Source of the DNA: Caryophanales bacterium UBA1744
GTDB taxonomy: Bacteria > Bacillota_I > Bacilli_A > RFN20 > CAG-826
DNA: 57,329 nt
Reading direction: 5' to 3'
NCBI GenBank assembly: GCA_002314915.1
Contig: DCHU01000081.1
Span: 300-57,628, forward strand
Made by a program: the position numbers and the translations under genes. Positions 49,304-57,329 of this stretch are shown piece after piece. Numbering within the stretch: position 1 is the first letter of the stretch; each line of letters begins with the position of its first letter. The notes under the pieces were generated by a model. That model saw nothing but the letters and a program-made list of their open reading frames with translations. It searched no databases and was not told where the DNA came from.

Positions 49304-52070
49304 GGTTTTGTTGTCTTATGTGACCAAAAGGATAAACAATCAAGTAATCTTGGACAACGTCACCTATTCTTTTGATGAAAAAGGTCTTTATTGCATTGTA
49401 GGAGATTCTGGAAGCGGCAAGACATCTCTATTAGATATCATCGCAGGCGTCGATGAAGATTATGTTGGAGATTGCTTGGTAGACGGTCTAAGCCTTACCA
49501 AACTGGATGATTCCCAGAAGGCATTTCAGAGGCTATCCAAGATCGGTTATCTAAGACAAAATCCGGATTTAATTGAATTGGATACGTGTTTGGATAATAT
49601 GCTAATTAGAGTCAAACCAATATCGTCAATTAACAGGATTCAAATAGATAAAGCAAAAGGGTTATTGAAAACATTTAAACTCAAAGAAAAAGATAAACAA
49701 ACAGTAAATACTTTATCAGGCGGCGAACGATCCAGGCTTTCATTGGCTTCAATATTATTGCTAAACCCAGATGTCATTTTAGCTGATGAACCTACAGCCG
49801 GACTGGACAAAGAAAACGCAAAATTCATCTTTGATACACTCAAATCATTATCGTCTGAAAAACTTGTAATTACAGTAACTCATGACATTAAACTCGCCAA
49901 TGAATATGCAGATAAAATAATCAAGATTCAGAATAAAACAATTAGTGAAAAACTAGTAGAAACAACTAAAAGTTGCAGACTATGTAATCCAAAATTGGAA
50001 AAAAGTAAAATCAATGGCGTTTTATCGGAATGGATTCGTCATTCATTTCGAGTTTTAAATAAAAAGAAATGGAGAACTGTTCTATCGACATCACTTATGT
50101 CGTTCTCCCTCTTTTCTTTGGGCTTATCAATTTATATGAAAAGGGATTTGAATACTCGGCTTGACGCCTGTTTATCATCGCTTGTTGGTGAGAATTCTAT
50201 AGTAATGAAAAAACGAAATTCCAATGAATCTAGTTTAGGCAGGATTATTGCGGCATCATCTGAATCGATTACATCAATTAAAAATGAATATTCCGATATT
50301 GTTATAGATAGCGGAATCACATACTTAGCCAATTTCGAAGACTACTTTCCTCAAGAAAATAACGCTTATCTAATCATTCATGGATCGGAGTATGTTTTAC
50401 CTTCTTTTTCTGTGCGCACCTTTTCTGATTTTATCTGGCTTGATGGCATGGGCTCTTCAACCGTTTATCCCGAGATGCCGGTTGTTATGGAGAATAGTCA
50501 GATTGTTTTAGGACTCACCTATGAACAGATGTCAAATGCTTGCTTCAGAATTGGCATCAATAGAACCTTTAACGATCTCGGCAATTATATATCCCATAAA
50601 AGTCTCGAACTAATTCTCAAGATGCAAAACGACTCCTGGGCCTATGTTGATGAACAAATATTTACAGTAGTAGGAGTGGTTCAATCCTCTTCCCCCACAA
50701 TCTATCACCTGAATCATTCGTTCAATGAATATGTTCTCGAAGAAAAGATGAGGTTTCCTTCTTCAGATGAACGAGATGACAGTTTGCCTTGGATTCTTCA
50801 AAAGCTATTTTATATAGAGCCTTCAATCCCAAAAGGCGATTTTATAAATGAGATAAGGAAAGACCAATCGTATGCGGATTTTGTTTTCGAACCATCTAGT
50901 TACACGTATGAGAAGACACATGAGAAAGAGAACCGCCCTACAGCGTTGAATCGCCTCTATGTTTTTCAGGCGGATAAACGATCATTAGGGTTTGGGTTGC
51001 CTGAGTCAATTGTTAGAGGTGGTGGCATCGATTCATATTCTATGTTTGGCGAGTATAGCTATGCGGTGTTTCCAGATTCTTTAGCAGGCGGTTTTTATAA
51101 TCCATTCTTCTTATCAGACAAAGCCGATAGTGCGGAATCAACAGGCGATGCCGCTTCCAAAGTGAGAATGGAACAAGCTTATTCAACTATCGATGTTCCA
51201 AACGATGTTCTCCAAGGCAGTTATCTGTTGCCAAGAACCAAAGGTCTTACATTTTCTTCTGATTTCCGAGAATTGATATCTGGAAGAACGCCAGAAGGGA
51301 TTGAAGAAATATGCATATCAAAAACAATTGCAGAAAAGTTTGGATACCCAGAACGTCTTTTCGTTTCCGGTTGTATTTCGTGGGATCAAGAAGGCGATTA
51401 TCTAAATAGGGAATATGTATCTGCTGAAATAAAAGTGGTAGGAGTTGTTAATTCAGATTGCAACATCATTTATGGAATACCTACATGGAATATTGATTTT
51501 TGGCGAGATGTACTGGGAATGTCAGCATTTCTTTTGGAGCCAACTACCGCTGTATTCTACACATACGGAAACGATGAAGCCCTTTTAAAAGATATCTCTG
51601 CTAGATATCAGAATTACTCCTTTTCTTGTCCGTCGTTAGCAGTCCAATCCAGCCTTGTTGTGGTCACCTCTTATCTCTCAATAGTGTTGGTATTTGCTTC
51701 CGCTTTAACGCTGTTGATTGGAGTTATTCTTTTTGCCACAGTAAGCATGCTCACATCCATGGAACAAATCAAGGAGGGCAGAACTTTGTTCTATATGGGA
51801 TTTAGAAAATCAGATATCCACGACATGTATGTCACTCACTCGACTGTTTTGATTTTGGGTTCCCTTTTTGGGTCTTGTTTAGGGGTTCTGGTGTCTGAGT
51901 TTCTTGTTGACCAGGCTATTCAGAATAGTTTTGGTGTCAGCCTTCCGTTTAGGTTTGATTCGATTCCAATCTTGTCTGTTTTTTGTTTTGGTATCGTAAC
52001 ATTGTTGCTTGTCTCCATGGTTTTAAAACGTTGGGTTTATGGTCGCAATTACAGATTAGAGAAAAGATGA
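49296..52070 (+). CDS. ABC exporter protein with fused ATPase and FtsX/MacB-type permease (2)
   Basis: 924 residues. ATPase (about 1-215) with Walker A G-D-S-G-S-G-K-T-S, signature L-S-G-G-E-R-S-R and Walker B V-I-L-A-D-E-P-T-A-G-L-D. A C-R-L-C motif follows near residue 228, then helix 1 (about 265-285), an extracytoplasmic part of about 500 residues, larger than in its partner, and three C-terminal helices. Base composition looks more A+T rich than in neighbouring genes, especially about 49.6-50.4 kb, which may reflect transfer or weak expression. AAGGAG precedes ATG. Substrate unknown. Confidence 0.85.
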   Translation: MNKVLLSYVTKRINNQVILDNVTYSFDEKGLYCIVGDSGSGKTSLLDIIAGVDEDYVGDCLVDGLSLTKLDDSQKAFQRLSKIGYLRQNPDLIELDTCLDNMLIRVKPISSINRIQIDKAKGLLKTFKLKEKDKQTVNTLSGGERSRLSLASILLLNPDVILADEPTAGLDKENAKFIFDTLKSLSSEKLVITVTHDIKLANEYADKIIKIQNKTISEKLVETTKSCRLCNPKLEKSKINGVLSEWIRHSFRVLNKKKWRTVLSTSLMSFSLFSLGLSIYMKRDLNTRLDACLSSLVGENSIVMKKRNSNESSLGRIIAASSESITSIKNEYSDIVIDSGITYLANFEDYFPQENNAYLIIHGSEYVLPSFSVRTFSDFIWLDGMGSSTVYPEMPVVMENSQIVLGLTYEQMSNACFRIGINRTFNDLGNYISHKSLELILKMQNDSWAYVDEQIFTVVGVVQSSSPTIYHLNHSFNEYVLEEKMRFPSSDERDDSLPWILQKLFYIEPSIPKGDFINEIRKDQSYADFVFEPSSYTYEKTHEKENRPTALNRLYVFQADKRSLGFGLPESIVRGGGIDSYSMFGEYSYAVFPDSLAGGFYNPFFLSDKADSAESTGDAASKVRMEQAYSTIDVPNDVLQGSYLLPRTKGLTFSSDFRELISGRTPEGIEEICISKTIAEKFGYPERLFVSGCISWDQEGDYLNREYVSAEIKVVGVVNSDCNIIYGIPTWNIDFWRDVLGMSAFLLEPTTAVFYTYGNDEALLKDISARYQNYSFSCPSLAVQSSLVVVTSYLSIVLVFASALTLLIGVILFATVSMLTSMEQIKEGRTLFYMGFRKSDIHDMYVTHSTVLILGSLFGSCLGVLVSEFLVDQAIQNSFGVSLPFRFDSIPILSVFCFGIVTLLLVSMVLKRWVYGRNYRLEKR

Positions 52071-52071
52071 T

Positions 52072-52087
52072 GTAAATAAATATTTAC
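52072..52087. promoter_or_regulatory. Palindrome upstream of the cold shock gene
   Basis: GTAAATA-AA-TATTTAC has perfect 7-bp arms just after the ABC stop. There is no T-tract for a terminator; it may be an operator for the cold shock gene 70 bases downstream. Confidence 0.35.
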
Positions 52088-52157
52088 TTTCTTGCTCATA
52101 AAGTTAAAAATAAAGTTCAGTAAGTTTTTCCGAACATACTAGAAAGGTTGGGAGTCA

Positions 52158-52364
52158 ATGAAGGGAACAGTCAAAATGTTCAACAAGGAAAAAGGCTTTG
52201 GTTTCATCCACGGTGAGGATAACAAAGATTACTTCTTCCATTACAGCGACATCAACATGGAAGGCTACAAGACAGCAGAGCAGGGCGAGAAGGTCGAGTT
52301 CGAAGTCAAAGAGTCTGATCGTGGACCACGCGCTGGCGACATCAAGAAAGAAAAAGTCGACTAA
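52158..52364 (+). CDS. csp: Cold shock domain protein
   Basis: 68 residues. RNP motifs K-G-F-G-F-I and D-Y-F-F-H-Y are present; the protein covers one cold shock domain. It binds single-stranded RNA/DNA and acts as an RNA chaperone. V-K-M-F-N-K-E-K-G is the usual start in place of V-K-W-F-N. GGGAG lies about 7 bases before ATG; monocistronic with a terminator. Confidence 0.96.
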   Translation: MKGTVKMFNKEKGFGFIHGEDNKDYFFHYSDINMEGYKTAEQGEKVEFEVKESDRGPRAGDIKKEKVD

Positions 52365-52389
52365 TCTGTCTAGTTGAAATGCAGATTGA

Positions 52390-52412
52390 CCCTGATTATT
52401 CAGGGTTTTCTT
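52390..52412 (+). terminator. Rho-independent terminator of the cold shock gene
   Basis: CCCTGA-TTAT-TCAGGG followed by TTTTC. Confidence 0.85.
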
Positions 52413-52423
52413 TTGTCTTTATG

Positions 52424-52456
52424 TTGTTTATTTTGACTAGAGATATATAATCTCTA
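52424..52456 (+). promoter_or_regulatory. ychF promoter with inverted repeat over the -10
   Basis: TTGTTT, 16-base spacer, TATAAT (52446-52451). TAGAGAT-ATATA-ATCTCTA (52438-52456) spans the -10 with 7-bp arms. AGAGG is the ribosome binding site downstream. Confidence 0.5.
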
Positions 52457-52474
52457 CGGAACAAAGAGGTTTTT

Positions 52475-53584
52475 ATGTCACTTAAAGCAGGTATCGTCGG
52501 TCTTCCAAACGTAGGAAAATCAACACTATTCAACGCAATTACTAACTCACACATCTTAGCTGAGAACTATCCATTCGCTACCATCAACCCAAACTCGGGT
52601 GTTGTTAAGGTTCCGGATGAGAGACTCGATTATTTAACCGATCTCTTCAACCCTAAGAAAAAGATTAACGCAACATTCGAATTCTATGATATTGCAGGAC
52701 TTGTCAAAGGCGCCTCCAAAGGAGAAGGTCTTGGAAACCAGTTCCTTGCAGCCATCAGAGAGTCTGATGCAATTGTTGAAGTTGTCCGTTGCTTTGAGTC
52801 AGCGGACATCATTCACGTCGAAGATTCTGTTGACCCAGCAAGAGACATCGACATTATCAACCTTGAACTCGCAATGGCGGATTTAGATTCTGTTACAAAT
52901 AGAATGGGAAAGCTTGACGCAAAGGCAAGACTCGCTAAAGACAAGACAGCAATTTATGAGATGGCAATCCTCTCTCAGATCAAACCGTTGCTTGAAGATG
53001 GACGTCCAGCTCGTGCGGTTGAAGGCTTAACAAAAGAACAGTACGAATACGCAAGAAAGAATTTCTTCCTCTTAACAATGAAGCCAATTCTTTATGTTGC
53101 TAACGTCGCTGACACCGATTATATGGATATCGAAGGCTGCAAACACTATCAGACAGTCAAAGCAATCGCTGAAGCAGAACATACTGTTTGCATCCCTGTA
53201 TCATGCCAGATTGAGTATGAAATCTCACAGTTGGAAGGTGATGAGAAGAAGGAGTTCCTTGAAACTCTCGGAGCTTCTGAATCGGGATTGGACAAACTTA
53301 CAAAGGCAGCATATAAGCTCCTTAACCTCTCGACGTTCTTAACTTGTGGAACAGATGAGTGCCGTGCTTGGACATTTATGAATGGCATGACCGCTCCTCA
53401 GTGCGCAGGCGTAATTCACTCCGATTTCGAAAAAGGATTCATCAAGGCTGAGATATACAGCTTTGAAGATATCGTTAAGTACAAGACAGAACTCGGCGTA
53501 AAAGAAGCCGGTAAGCTTCGTATGGAAGGAAAGGAATACGTGATGAAAGACGGTGACATCGTCTTCTTCCGTTTCAATGTATAA
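52475..53584 (+). CDS. ychF: Ribosome-associated ATPase/GTPase YchF (Ola1)
   Basis: 369 residues. P-loop G-L-P-N-V-G-K-S-T, Y-P-F-A-T-I-x-P-N-S-G-V, D-I-A-G-L-V-K-G-A-S-K-G-E-G-L-G-N-Q-F, and the C-terminal TGS domain (C-R-A-W-T-F, G-D-I-V-F-F-R-F-N-V). It binds ATP in preference to GTP and associates with ribosomes. ispF starts 1 base after its stop. Confidence 0.97.
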   Translation: MSLKAGIVGLPNVGKSTLFNAITNSHILAENYPFATINPNSGVVKVPDERLDYLTDLFNPKKKINATFEFYDIAGLVKGASKGEGLGNQFLAAIRESDAIVEVVRCFESADIIHVEDSVDPARDIDIINLELAMADLDSVTNRMGKLDAKARLAKDKTAIYEMAILSQIKPLLEDGRPARAVEGLTKEQYEYARKNFFLLTMKPILYVANVADTDYMDIEGCKHYQTVKAIAEAEHTVCIPVSCQIEYEISQLEGDEKKEFLETLGASESGLDKLTKAAYKLLNLSTFLTCGTDECRAWTFMNGMTAPQCAGVIHSDFEKGFIKAEIYSFEDIVKYKTELGVKEAGKLRMEGKEYVMKDGDIVFFRFNV

Positions 53585-53585
53585 C

Positions 53586-54065
53586 ATGAAATTCAGAGTA
53601 GGTTACGGTGAAGATATCCATCGTTTGGTTCCCGATAAGAGACTGATAATTTGCGGAACGGAACTTCCATTCCACATGGGTTTGGACGGGCACTCAGACG
53701 CGGATGTCGGATATCATGCAGTATGCGATGCTATCCTTGGCGCACTTGCGCTCGGAGACATCGGCAAATACTTTCCGCCTTCAGATGAAACGACTGAAGG
53801 AATTGACAGCGCCATTATTGTCAGTAAGTGCATTTCTCTTATGAGAGAAAAAGACTTCGAAATAAATAATGTCGATGTAATTATTTATACCGAAGCTCCA
53901 AAGCTTCGAAACTTTATCGATACGATGCGAGTAAATCTCGCTCGTGCCCTTGAGTGCGATGTTGACGTCGTATCAATCAAGGCAAAGACGAATGAAGGAC
54001 TTGATTCGGTTGGAGAAAGAAAAGCCATCAGAGCAAGTGCCATCGTCTCATTAGTGGAGGACTGA
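53586..54065 (+). CDS. ispF: 2-C-methyl-D-erythritol 2,4-cyclodiphosphate synthase
   Basis: 159 residues. Metal-binding D-x-H in G-E-D-I-H-R-L, G-H-S-D-A-D-V-x-x-H-A and the L-G-D-I-G-K-Y-F-P loop. It makes MEcPP in the MEP isoprenoid pathway; the other pathway genes are not in the window. The start at 53586 is preferred to an earlier in-frame codon inside ychF. It sits tightly between ychF and argS (2 bases). Confidence 0.96.
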   Translation: MKFRVGYGEDIHRLVPDKRLIICGTELPFHMGLDGHSDADVGYHAVCDAILGALALGDIGKYFPPSDETTEGIDSAIIVSKCISLMREKDFEINNVDVIIYTEAPKLRNFIDTMRVNLARALECDVDVVSIKAKTNEGLDSVGERKAIRASAIVSLVED

Positions 54066-54067
54066 TT

Positions 54068-55696
54068 ATGACAAATGAAGAATTATTAAAATCTGCCATT
54101 AAAGAAGCCTTATCCAGTTGCGGAATCGAAGCGCTTGATAGCGAAATCGCTATTGAGAGAACTAGAGATGCTGCTCACGGCGACTATGCTTCAAACGTAG
54201 CTATGCGTCTATCCCGTAAGGCGGGAAAGAAGCCTGTTGATCTAGCGAATGAGTTAATTGGAAACATCCATTCAGACAATATCGAGAAAATCGAGATTGC
54301 CGGACCTGGATTCATCAACTTCTTTATTAAGAAAGCTTCCCTCGGCTCAATCATTACTACAATCATTGAAAAGGGAACTGACTTCGGCCAGGCTGAACCA
54401 AACGGAAAGAAAATCAACGTTGAATTCGTTTCCGCTAACCCAACCGGTGAATTGCACCTCGGACATACAAGGGGTGCTGCATTAGGCGATGCTACCGCAA
54501 ATCTTTACAAGAAAGCTGGTTATGATACAACCAAAGAATACTATGTTAACGATTGTGGAAACCAGGTTGCTCACTTAGGCAACTCAATCAGATGCCGTTA
54601 TCACGAATTGTTCGGTGAACCATGTGAACTCGGTGATGATGATTACCATGGCGTTGGCTTAATAAAGATAGCTCAGGAAATCAAAGACAAGTACGGTGAT
54701 TCAAAACTCGTTGATAACGAGGAGACAAAAGCGTTCTTCGTCAGATATGGAATCGATGCTAACTTGGCCGGTATCAAAAAGGATATGGCCGACTTCGGAG
54801 TTGTCTTTGACAAATTCTCATACGAATCAGATATCCGTAAGGGAAATACAATTGAAGCAACCCTTCAGGAACTCAAGGACAAGGGTTATGTCTATGAGAA
54901 AGAAGGCGCAACATATTTAAATACATCAGCGTTCTGTGATGACAAGGATAGACCTGTCATCAAGGCAGACGGATGCTACACATACTTCATGCCAGACATC
55001 TGCTATCACTACAACAAGATGTCTAGAGGATATGACTTAATCGTTGATATGCTAGGAGCTGACCATCACGGTTACATTAACCGTATGAAATCTGCTCTTA
55101 TGATGAAGGGTTACAGCAAAGGAGCTCTAGAAGTCGAAATCTATCAGATCGTCAGAGTTTACAAGGATGGCGAAGAGGTCAAGATGTCAAAGAGAACCGG
55201 AAAAGCTGTCGCTCATCGTGAACTCGTTGAGTGGTGTGGCAAAGATGCAGTCAGATATCTCTTCTGCGAGAGAAGCGGTGACACACACTTAGACTTCAAC
55301 CTCGACCTAGCCTTGGCTAAGAGCAAAGAGAACCCTGTCTACTATGCACAGTATGCACACGCTAGATGTCATTCATTACTCGAACTCGGCAAGGATATCG
55401 GAATTGATTCAACTGGATCAAAGTTATCCGGACAGAAAGAAAGCGATATTTTAAAGCAACTTGCTGAATTTCCGAGTATGATATTGAGTGCTGCGGAGGC
55501 AAGAGCACCTTATAAGGTGGCTGGTTACATCCAGAAACTTGCCCAAACAATCCATGAATATTACGCAGCAACTAAGATCATTGATAGAAATGACTTAGAT
55601 GGAACTAAGGCAAGACTCGGCTTAATCCAGGCTTGCGAAATTGTTATCAAAGATGCCTTGGCAATCCTTGGCGTCACAGCACCTGATAAAATGTAA
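54068..55696 (+). CDS. argS: Arginyl-tRNA synthetase
   Basis: 542 residues. N-terminal ArgRS additional domain, HIGH-type motif G-E-L-H-L-G-H, K-M-S-K-R in E-V-K-M-S-K-R-T-G, and the C-terminal anticodon domain (D-A-L-A-I-L-G-V). It charges tRNA-Arg. GGAGG precedes ATG. It is co-transcribed with ychF and ispF by close spacing, and rpoE follows in 15 bases. Confidence 0.97.
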   Translation: MTNEELLKSAIKEALSSCGIEALDSEIAIERTRDAAHGDYASNVAMRLSRKAGKKPVDLANELIGNIHSDNIEKIEIAGPGFINFFIKKASLGSIITTIIEKGTDFGQAEPNGKKINVEFVSANPTGELHLGHTRGAALGDATANLYKKAGYDTTKEYYVNDCGNQVAHLGNSIRCRYHELFGEPCELGDDDYHGVGLIKIAQEIKDKYGDSKLVDNEETKAFFVRYGIDANLAGIKKDMADFGVVFDKFSYESDIRKGNTIEATLQELKDKGYVYEKEGATYLNTSAFCDDKDRPVIKADGCYTYFMPDICYHYNKMSRGYDLIVDMLGADHHGYINRMKSALMMKGYSKGALEVEIYQIVRVYKDGEEVKMSKRTGKAVAHRELVEWCGKDAVRYLFCERSGDTHLDFNLDLALAKSKENPVYYAQYAHARCHSLLELGKDIGIDSTGSKLSGQKESDILKQLAEFPSMILSAAEARAPYKVAGYIQKLAQTIHEYYAATKIIDRNDLDGTKARLGLIQACEIVIKDALAILGVTAPDKM

Positions 55697-55711
55697 AAAG
55701 GAGAAACAAAC

Positions 55712-56122
55712 ATGAACAAGAGCATGCTCGATGTGGCCCTTGAGGTCATCACAAAGAAGGGACAGCAGATGTCCTTTGCAGACTTATTCGCAGCAGTCAA
55801 AGCTGAGCTTGGATTAGCTGACGAAGAAGCAAACAAACACCTTGGTGAGTTCTATACAGAACTTACACTCGACAGCCACTTTGTCGCTTTAACCGACAAC
55901 TGGTGGGATCTCCGCGATAGACACACATACGAGAAAGTCCACATTGATGTTGCTGACGTCTACACCGATGTCGAAGACAACGCTAACAAGGACGAAGAGG
56001 ATCTTAAGGAAGAGCAGGAATACAACGCTGAAGTCGAAGGTTCTATCATCGCTGACGATGAAGAAGAATCAGAAGACGATGACGAGAAGCCTTCTAAGGT
56101 TAACGCAGACGACCTTCTTTAA
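55712..56122 (+). CDS. rpoE: RNA polymerase delta subunit
   Basis: 136 residues. N-terminal globular HARE-type domain (about 1-75; M-S-F-A-D-L-F, F-Y-T-E-L-T-L-D-S-H-F, W-D-L-R-D-R) and an acidic, disordered C-terminus rich in Asp and Glu. It is the Firmicutes-specific RNAP subunit that raises recycling and selectivity. AAAGGAG precedes ATG. Confidence 0.94.
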   Translation: MNKSMLDVALEVITKKGQQMSFADLFAAVKAELGLADEEANKHLGEFYTELTLDSHFVALTDNWWDLRDRHTYEKVHIDVADVYTDVEDNANKDEEDLKEEQEYNAEVEGSIIADDEEESEDDDEKPSKVNADDLL

Positions 56123-56135
56123 TCCTATGCAATTG

Positions 56136-56160
56136 AAGCAGGTTCACGCCTGCTTTTCTT
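56136..56160 (+). terminator. Rho-independent terminator of rpoE
   Basis: AAGCAGG...CCTGCTT followed by TTCTTTT. Confidence 0.82.
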
Positions 56161-56173
56161 TTCGGAGCACATT

Positions 56174-56956
56174 ATGTGGGAAAAACAATTAGAAAAAATG
56201 ATTGAAGCAGCTTATGCTGCCGAGGTCAAAATCAAAGAAATATACAACACTGATTTTGATGTTGAGATCAAGTCTGACGATTCTCCGGTAACGAAAGCTG
56301 ACAAAACCGCTGATAACCTCATTAGAGAGATGTTGTCAAAAGAATTCCCGGAATATGGTTTTTTAACTGAGGAGTCAAGAGACACAAAGGAAAGACTTTC
56401 AAAGGAAGACATCATTATCGTAGACCCTGTTGATGGAACTAAGGAGTTCGTTAACAGAAACGGTGAGTTTACAACCAATATCGCCTTGGCACATAACCAC
56501 GAAATTGTCGTTGGAGTTATCAACGTTCCAATGAAAGGTGTTTTGTATTATGCAATCAAGGGACAAGGCGCATGGCGTCTAGAAAAAGGAAAAGAACCGG
56601 TACAAATCCATGTTTCTAGTAAAGTAGGCACTGGTTTAATCGCTTTAAGATCACGTTCTTTCTTCAACGAGAAGGAATCTCTTATGATGGAAAAACACAA
56701 AGACCAGATCACAGAAGTAAAAATATATGGTGCCGCTCTTAAGTTCTGCAAAATCGCAGAAGGTGACGCAGAGATTCAGTACAGGTTCTCAAGCAACACA
56801 AAAGAGTGGGATGTAGCACCTGGCAATCTTCTTGTTTTGGAGGCTGGTGGCGTTATGGTCAAACCTGATCTAACGACCTATTCATACAATCGTGAAGACC
56901 CTTACAACAGAGAGGGTTATATCCTTGCAAACTGCATCGAAAACGTTCTCTTGTAA
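56174..56956 (+). CDS. cysQ: CysQ-type 3'(2'),5'-bisphosphate nucleotidase / inositol monophosphatase family
   Basis: 260 residues. Metal sites D-S-P-V-T-K-A-D, L-T-E-E-S and D-P-V-D-G-T-K-E-F, then W-D-V-A-P-G-N-L-L-V-x-E-A-G-G in the C-terminal half. T-K-E-F in the DxxDGT motif is the form seen in CysQ, which splits PAP to AMP; inositol phosphatase activity is the alternative. CGGAG precedes ATG; it directly follows the rpoE terminator. Confidence 0.88.
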   Translation: MWEKQLEKMIEAAYAAEVKIKEIYNTDFDVEIKSDDSPVTKADKTADNLIREMLSKEFPEYGFLTEESRDTKERLSKEDIIIVDPVDGTKEFVNRNGEFTTNIALAHNHEIVVGVINVPMKGVLYYAIKGQGAWRLEKGKEPVQIHVSSKVGTGLIALRSRSFFNEKESLMMEKHKDQITEVKIYGAALKFCKIAEGDAEIQYRFSSNTKEWDVAPGNLLVLEAGGVMVKPDLTTYSYNREDPYNREGYILANCIENVLL

Positions 56957-56968
56957 ATACATGAAAAC

Positions 56969-56986
56969 AATGTAAGAAATTACATT
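56969..56986. promoter_or_regulatory. Inverted repeat before the last gene
   Basis: AATGTAA-GAAA-TTACATT has perfect 7-bp arms, 13 bases after the cysQ stop. Without a T-tract it is more likely an operator for the small membrane gene than a terminator. Confidence 0.4.
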
Positions 56987-57044
56987 ACAAAATACTTTGT
57001 ATTTAACCATAAAGAAATTAAAATATTCATCGGAGGAATTTAAC

Positions 57045-57281
57045 ATGCAGGCTTATATCTCTTGGATGGATAAGCAGTCAAAGTTAGTCAAGATCATCCT
57101 TTGCATCTGGATCCTTGATATCACATGGGCTGTCTACCGTATTCTTGGCGCTGTTAAGAATAAAAACTGGCTCCACCTCGTTCTCGCAATTCTCTGGATT
57201 GTTGCAGCAGGTACAGTCGGATGGGTTCTTGATATCGTTTGGATCGTTCTTTTCGACAGAGTTTTCTGGTTCAAAGAGTAA
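57045..57281 (+). CDS. Small membrane protein with two helices, unknown
   Basis: 78 residues, two hydrophobic helices (about 12-32 and 43-70) rich in Trp and Ile, joined by a short basic loop (V-K-N-K-N-W). The start at 57045 has CGGAGGA 7 bases upstream, whereas an in-frame ATG at 56997 has none. No family recognised with confidence. It has its own terminator. Confidence 0.75.
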   Translation: MQAYISWMDKQSKLVKIILCIWILDITWAVYRILGAVKNKNWLHLVLAILWIVAAGTVGWVLDIVWIVLFDRVFWFKE

Positions 57282-57300
57282 TCACACAACAAGAAAGAAC

Positions 57301-57327
57301 AGCGGACTTATGGTCCGCTTTTTCTTT
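57301..57327 (+). terminator. Rho-independent terminator
   Basis: AGCGGAC-TTATG-GTCCGCT followed by TTTTCTTT. Confidence 0.88.
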
Positions 57328-57329
57328 TT

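Noticed and set aside
1..57329. tRNA genes, rRNA genes, insertion sequences, CRISPR arrays and prophage genes
   Set aside because: None was seen on reading through both strands; weak tRNA-like pieces lacked a full cloverleaf.
1..57329. Mycoplasma genetic code (TGA as Trp)
   Set aside because: TGA ends many genes in ATGA overlaps, and conserved Trp positions use TGG.

Overview
The window reads as the chromosome of a low-to-moderate GC Gram-positive bacterium of the Bacilli with a streamlined genome, probably a gut-type lineage near Erysipelotrichales, Acholeplasmatales or RF39 (inference). The evidence is: B-type RNase P RNA; Bacillus-like gene order (fer, cmk, der, HU, cca, dnaD, nth, recU, gpsB, rnpB; pgsA, cinA, recA, rny, miaB, miaA; mnmG, rsmG, parB); SufU-type Fe-S assembly; many lipoproteins with a clear lipobox; and secreted glycosidases. 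TGA is a normal stop (many ATGA overlaps) and Trp is TGG, so the code is not the Mycoplasma one. Sporulation genes, ponA and mutSL, which lie between these blocks in Bacillus, are missing here.

Layout. 1-7.5 kb: the 3' part of a large surface protein with Cys-rich repeats, two lipoproteins of unknown role and MscL. 7.5-10.2 kb: an FAD oxidoreductase coupled to a ferredoxin-reductase-like flavoprotein. 10.2-13.2 kb (-): a domain-permuted, membrane-tethered GH3 glycosidase. 13.4-16.7 kb: an LPG-synthase-type membrane protein, then recX-yhaM. 16.7-21.1 kb (-): HIT protein and a two-gene lipoprotein operon, one gene PrsA-like. 21.2-30.3 kb: sufCDSUB reading into mnmG-rsmG, then a divergent ParB-like gene coupled to an unknown gene. 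30.3-31.2 kb: FMN riboswitch and ribU. 31.3-33.2 kb (-): GH43 lipoprotein and ferredoxin. 33.4-38.0 kb: cmk-der-HU-cca-dnaD-nth. 38.0-39.3 kb (-): recU and a DEDDh exonuclease. 39.4-42.4 kb: gpsB, rnpB, pgsA, cinA, recA. 42.5-47.2 kb: a probably structured leader, rny, miaB fused to a YlbF/YmcA-type domain, miaA, and a DUF951 gene. 47.2-52.1 kb: two fused ATPase-permease ABC proteins. 52.1-57.3 kb: csp, ychF, ispF, argS, rpoE, cysQ and a small membrane protein.

Most of the window is informational and maintenance machinery. Three points stand out. First, recX, recA and the ABC pair share one promoter motif (TTTTAGGG followed by an A-tract) at an identical 29-base distance from the -10-like element, which suggests a RecA-linked regulon. 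Second, MiaB carries a C-terminal domain resembling the RNase Y specificity factors, and its gene lies directly downstream of rny. Third, several genes have a -10 box only 6-9 bases before ATG and no ribosome binding site, which implies leaderless mRNAs. All family assignments come from reading motifs by eye; no database search was run.
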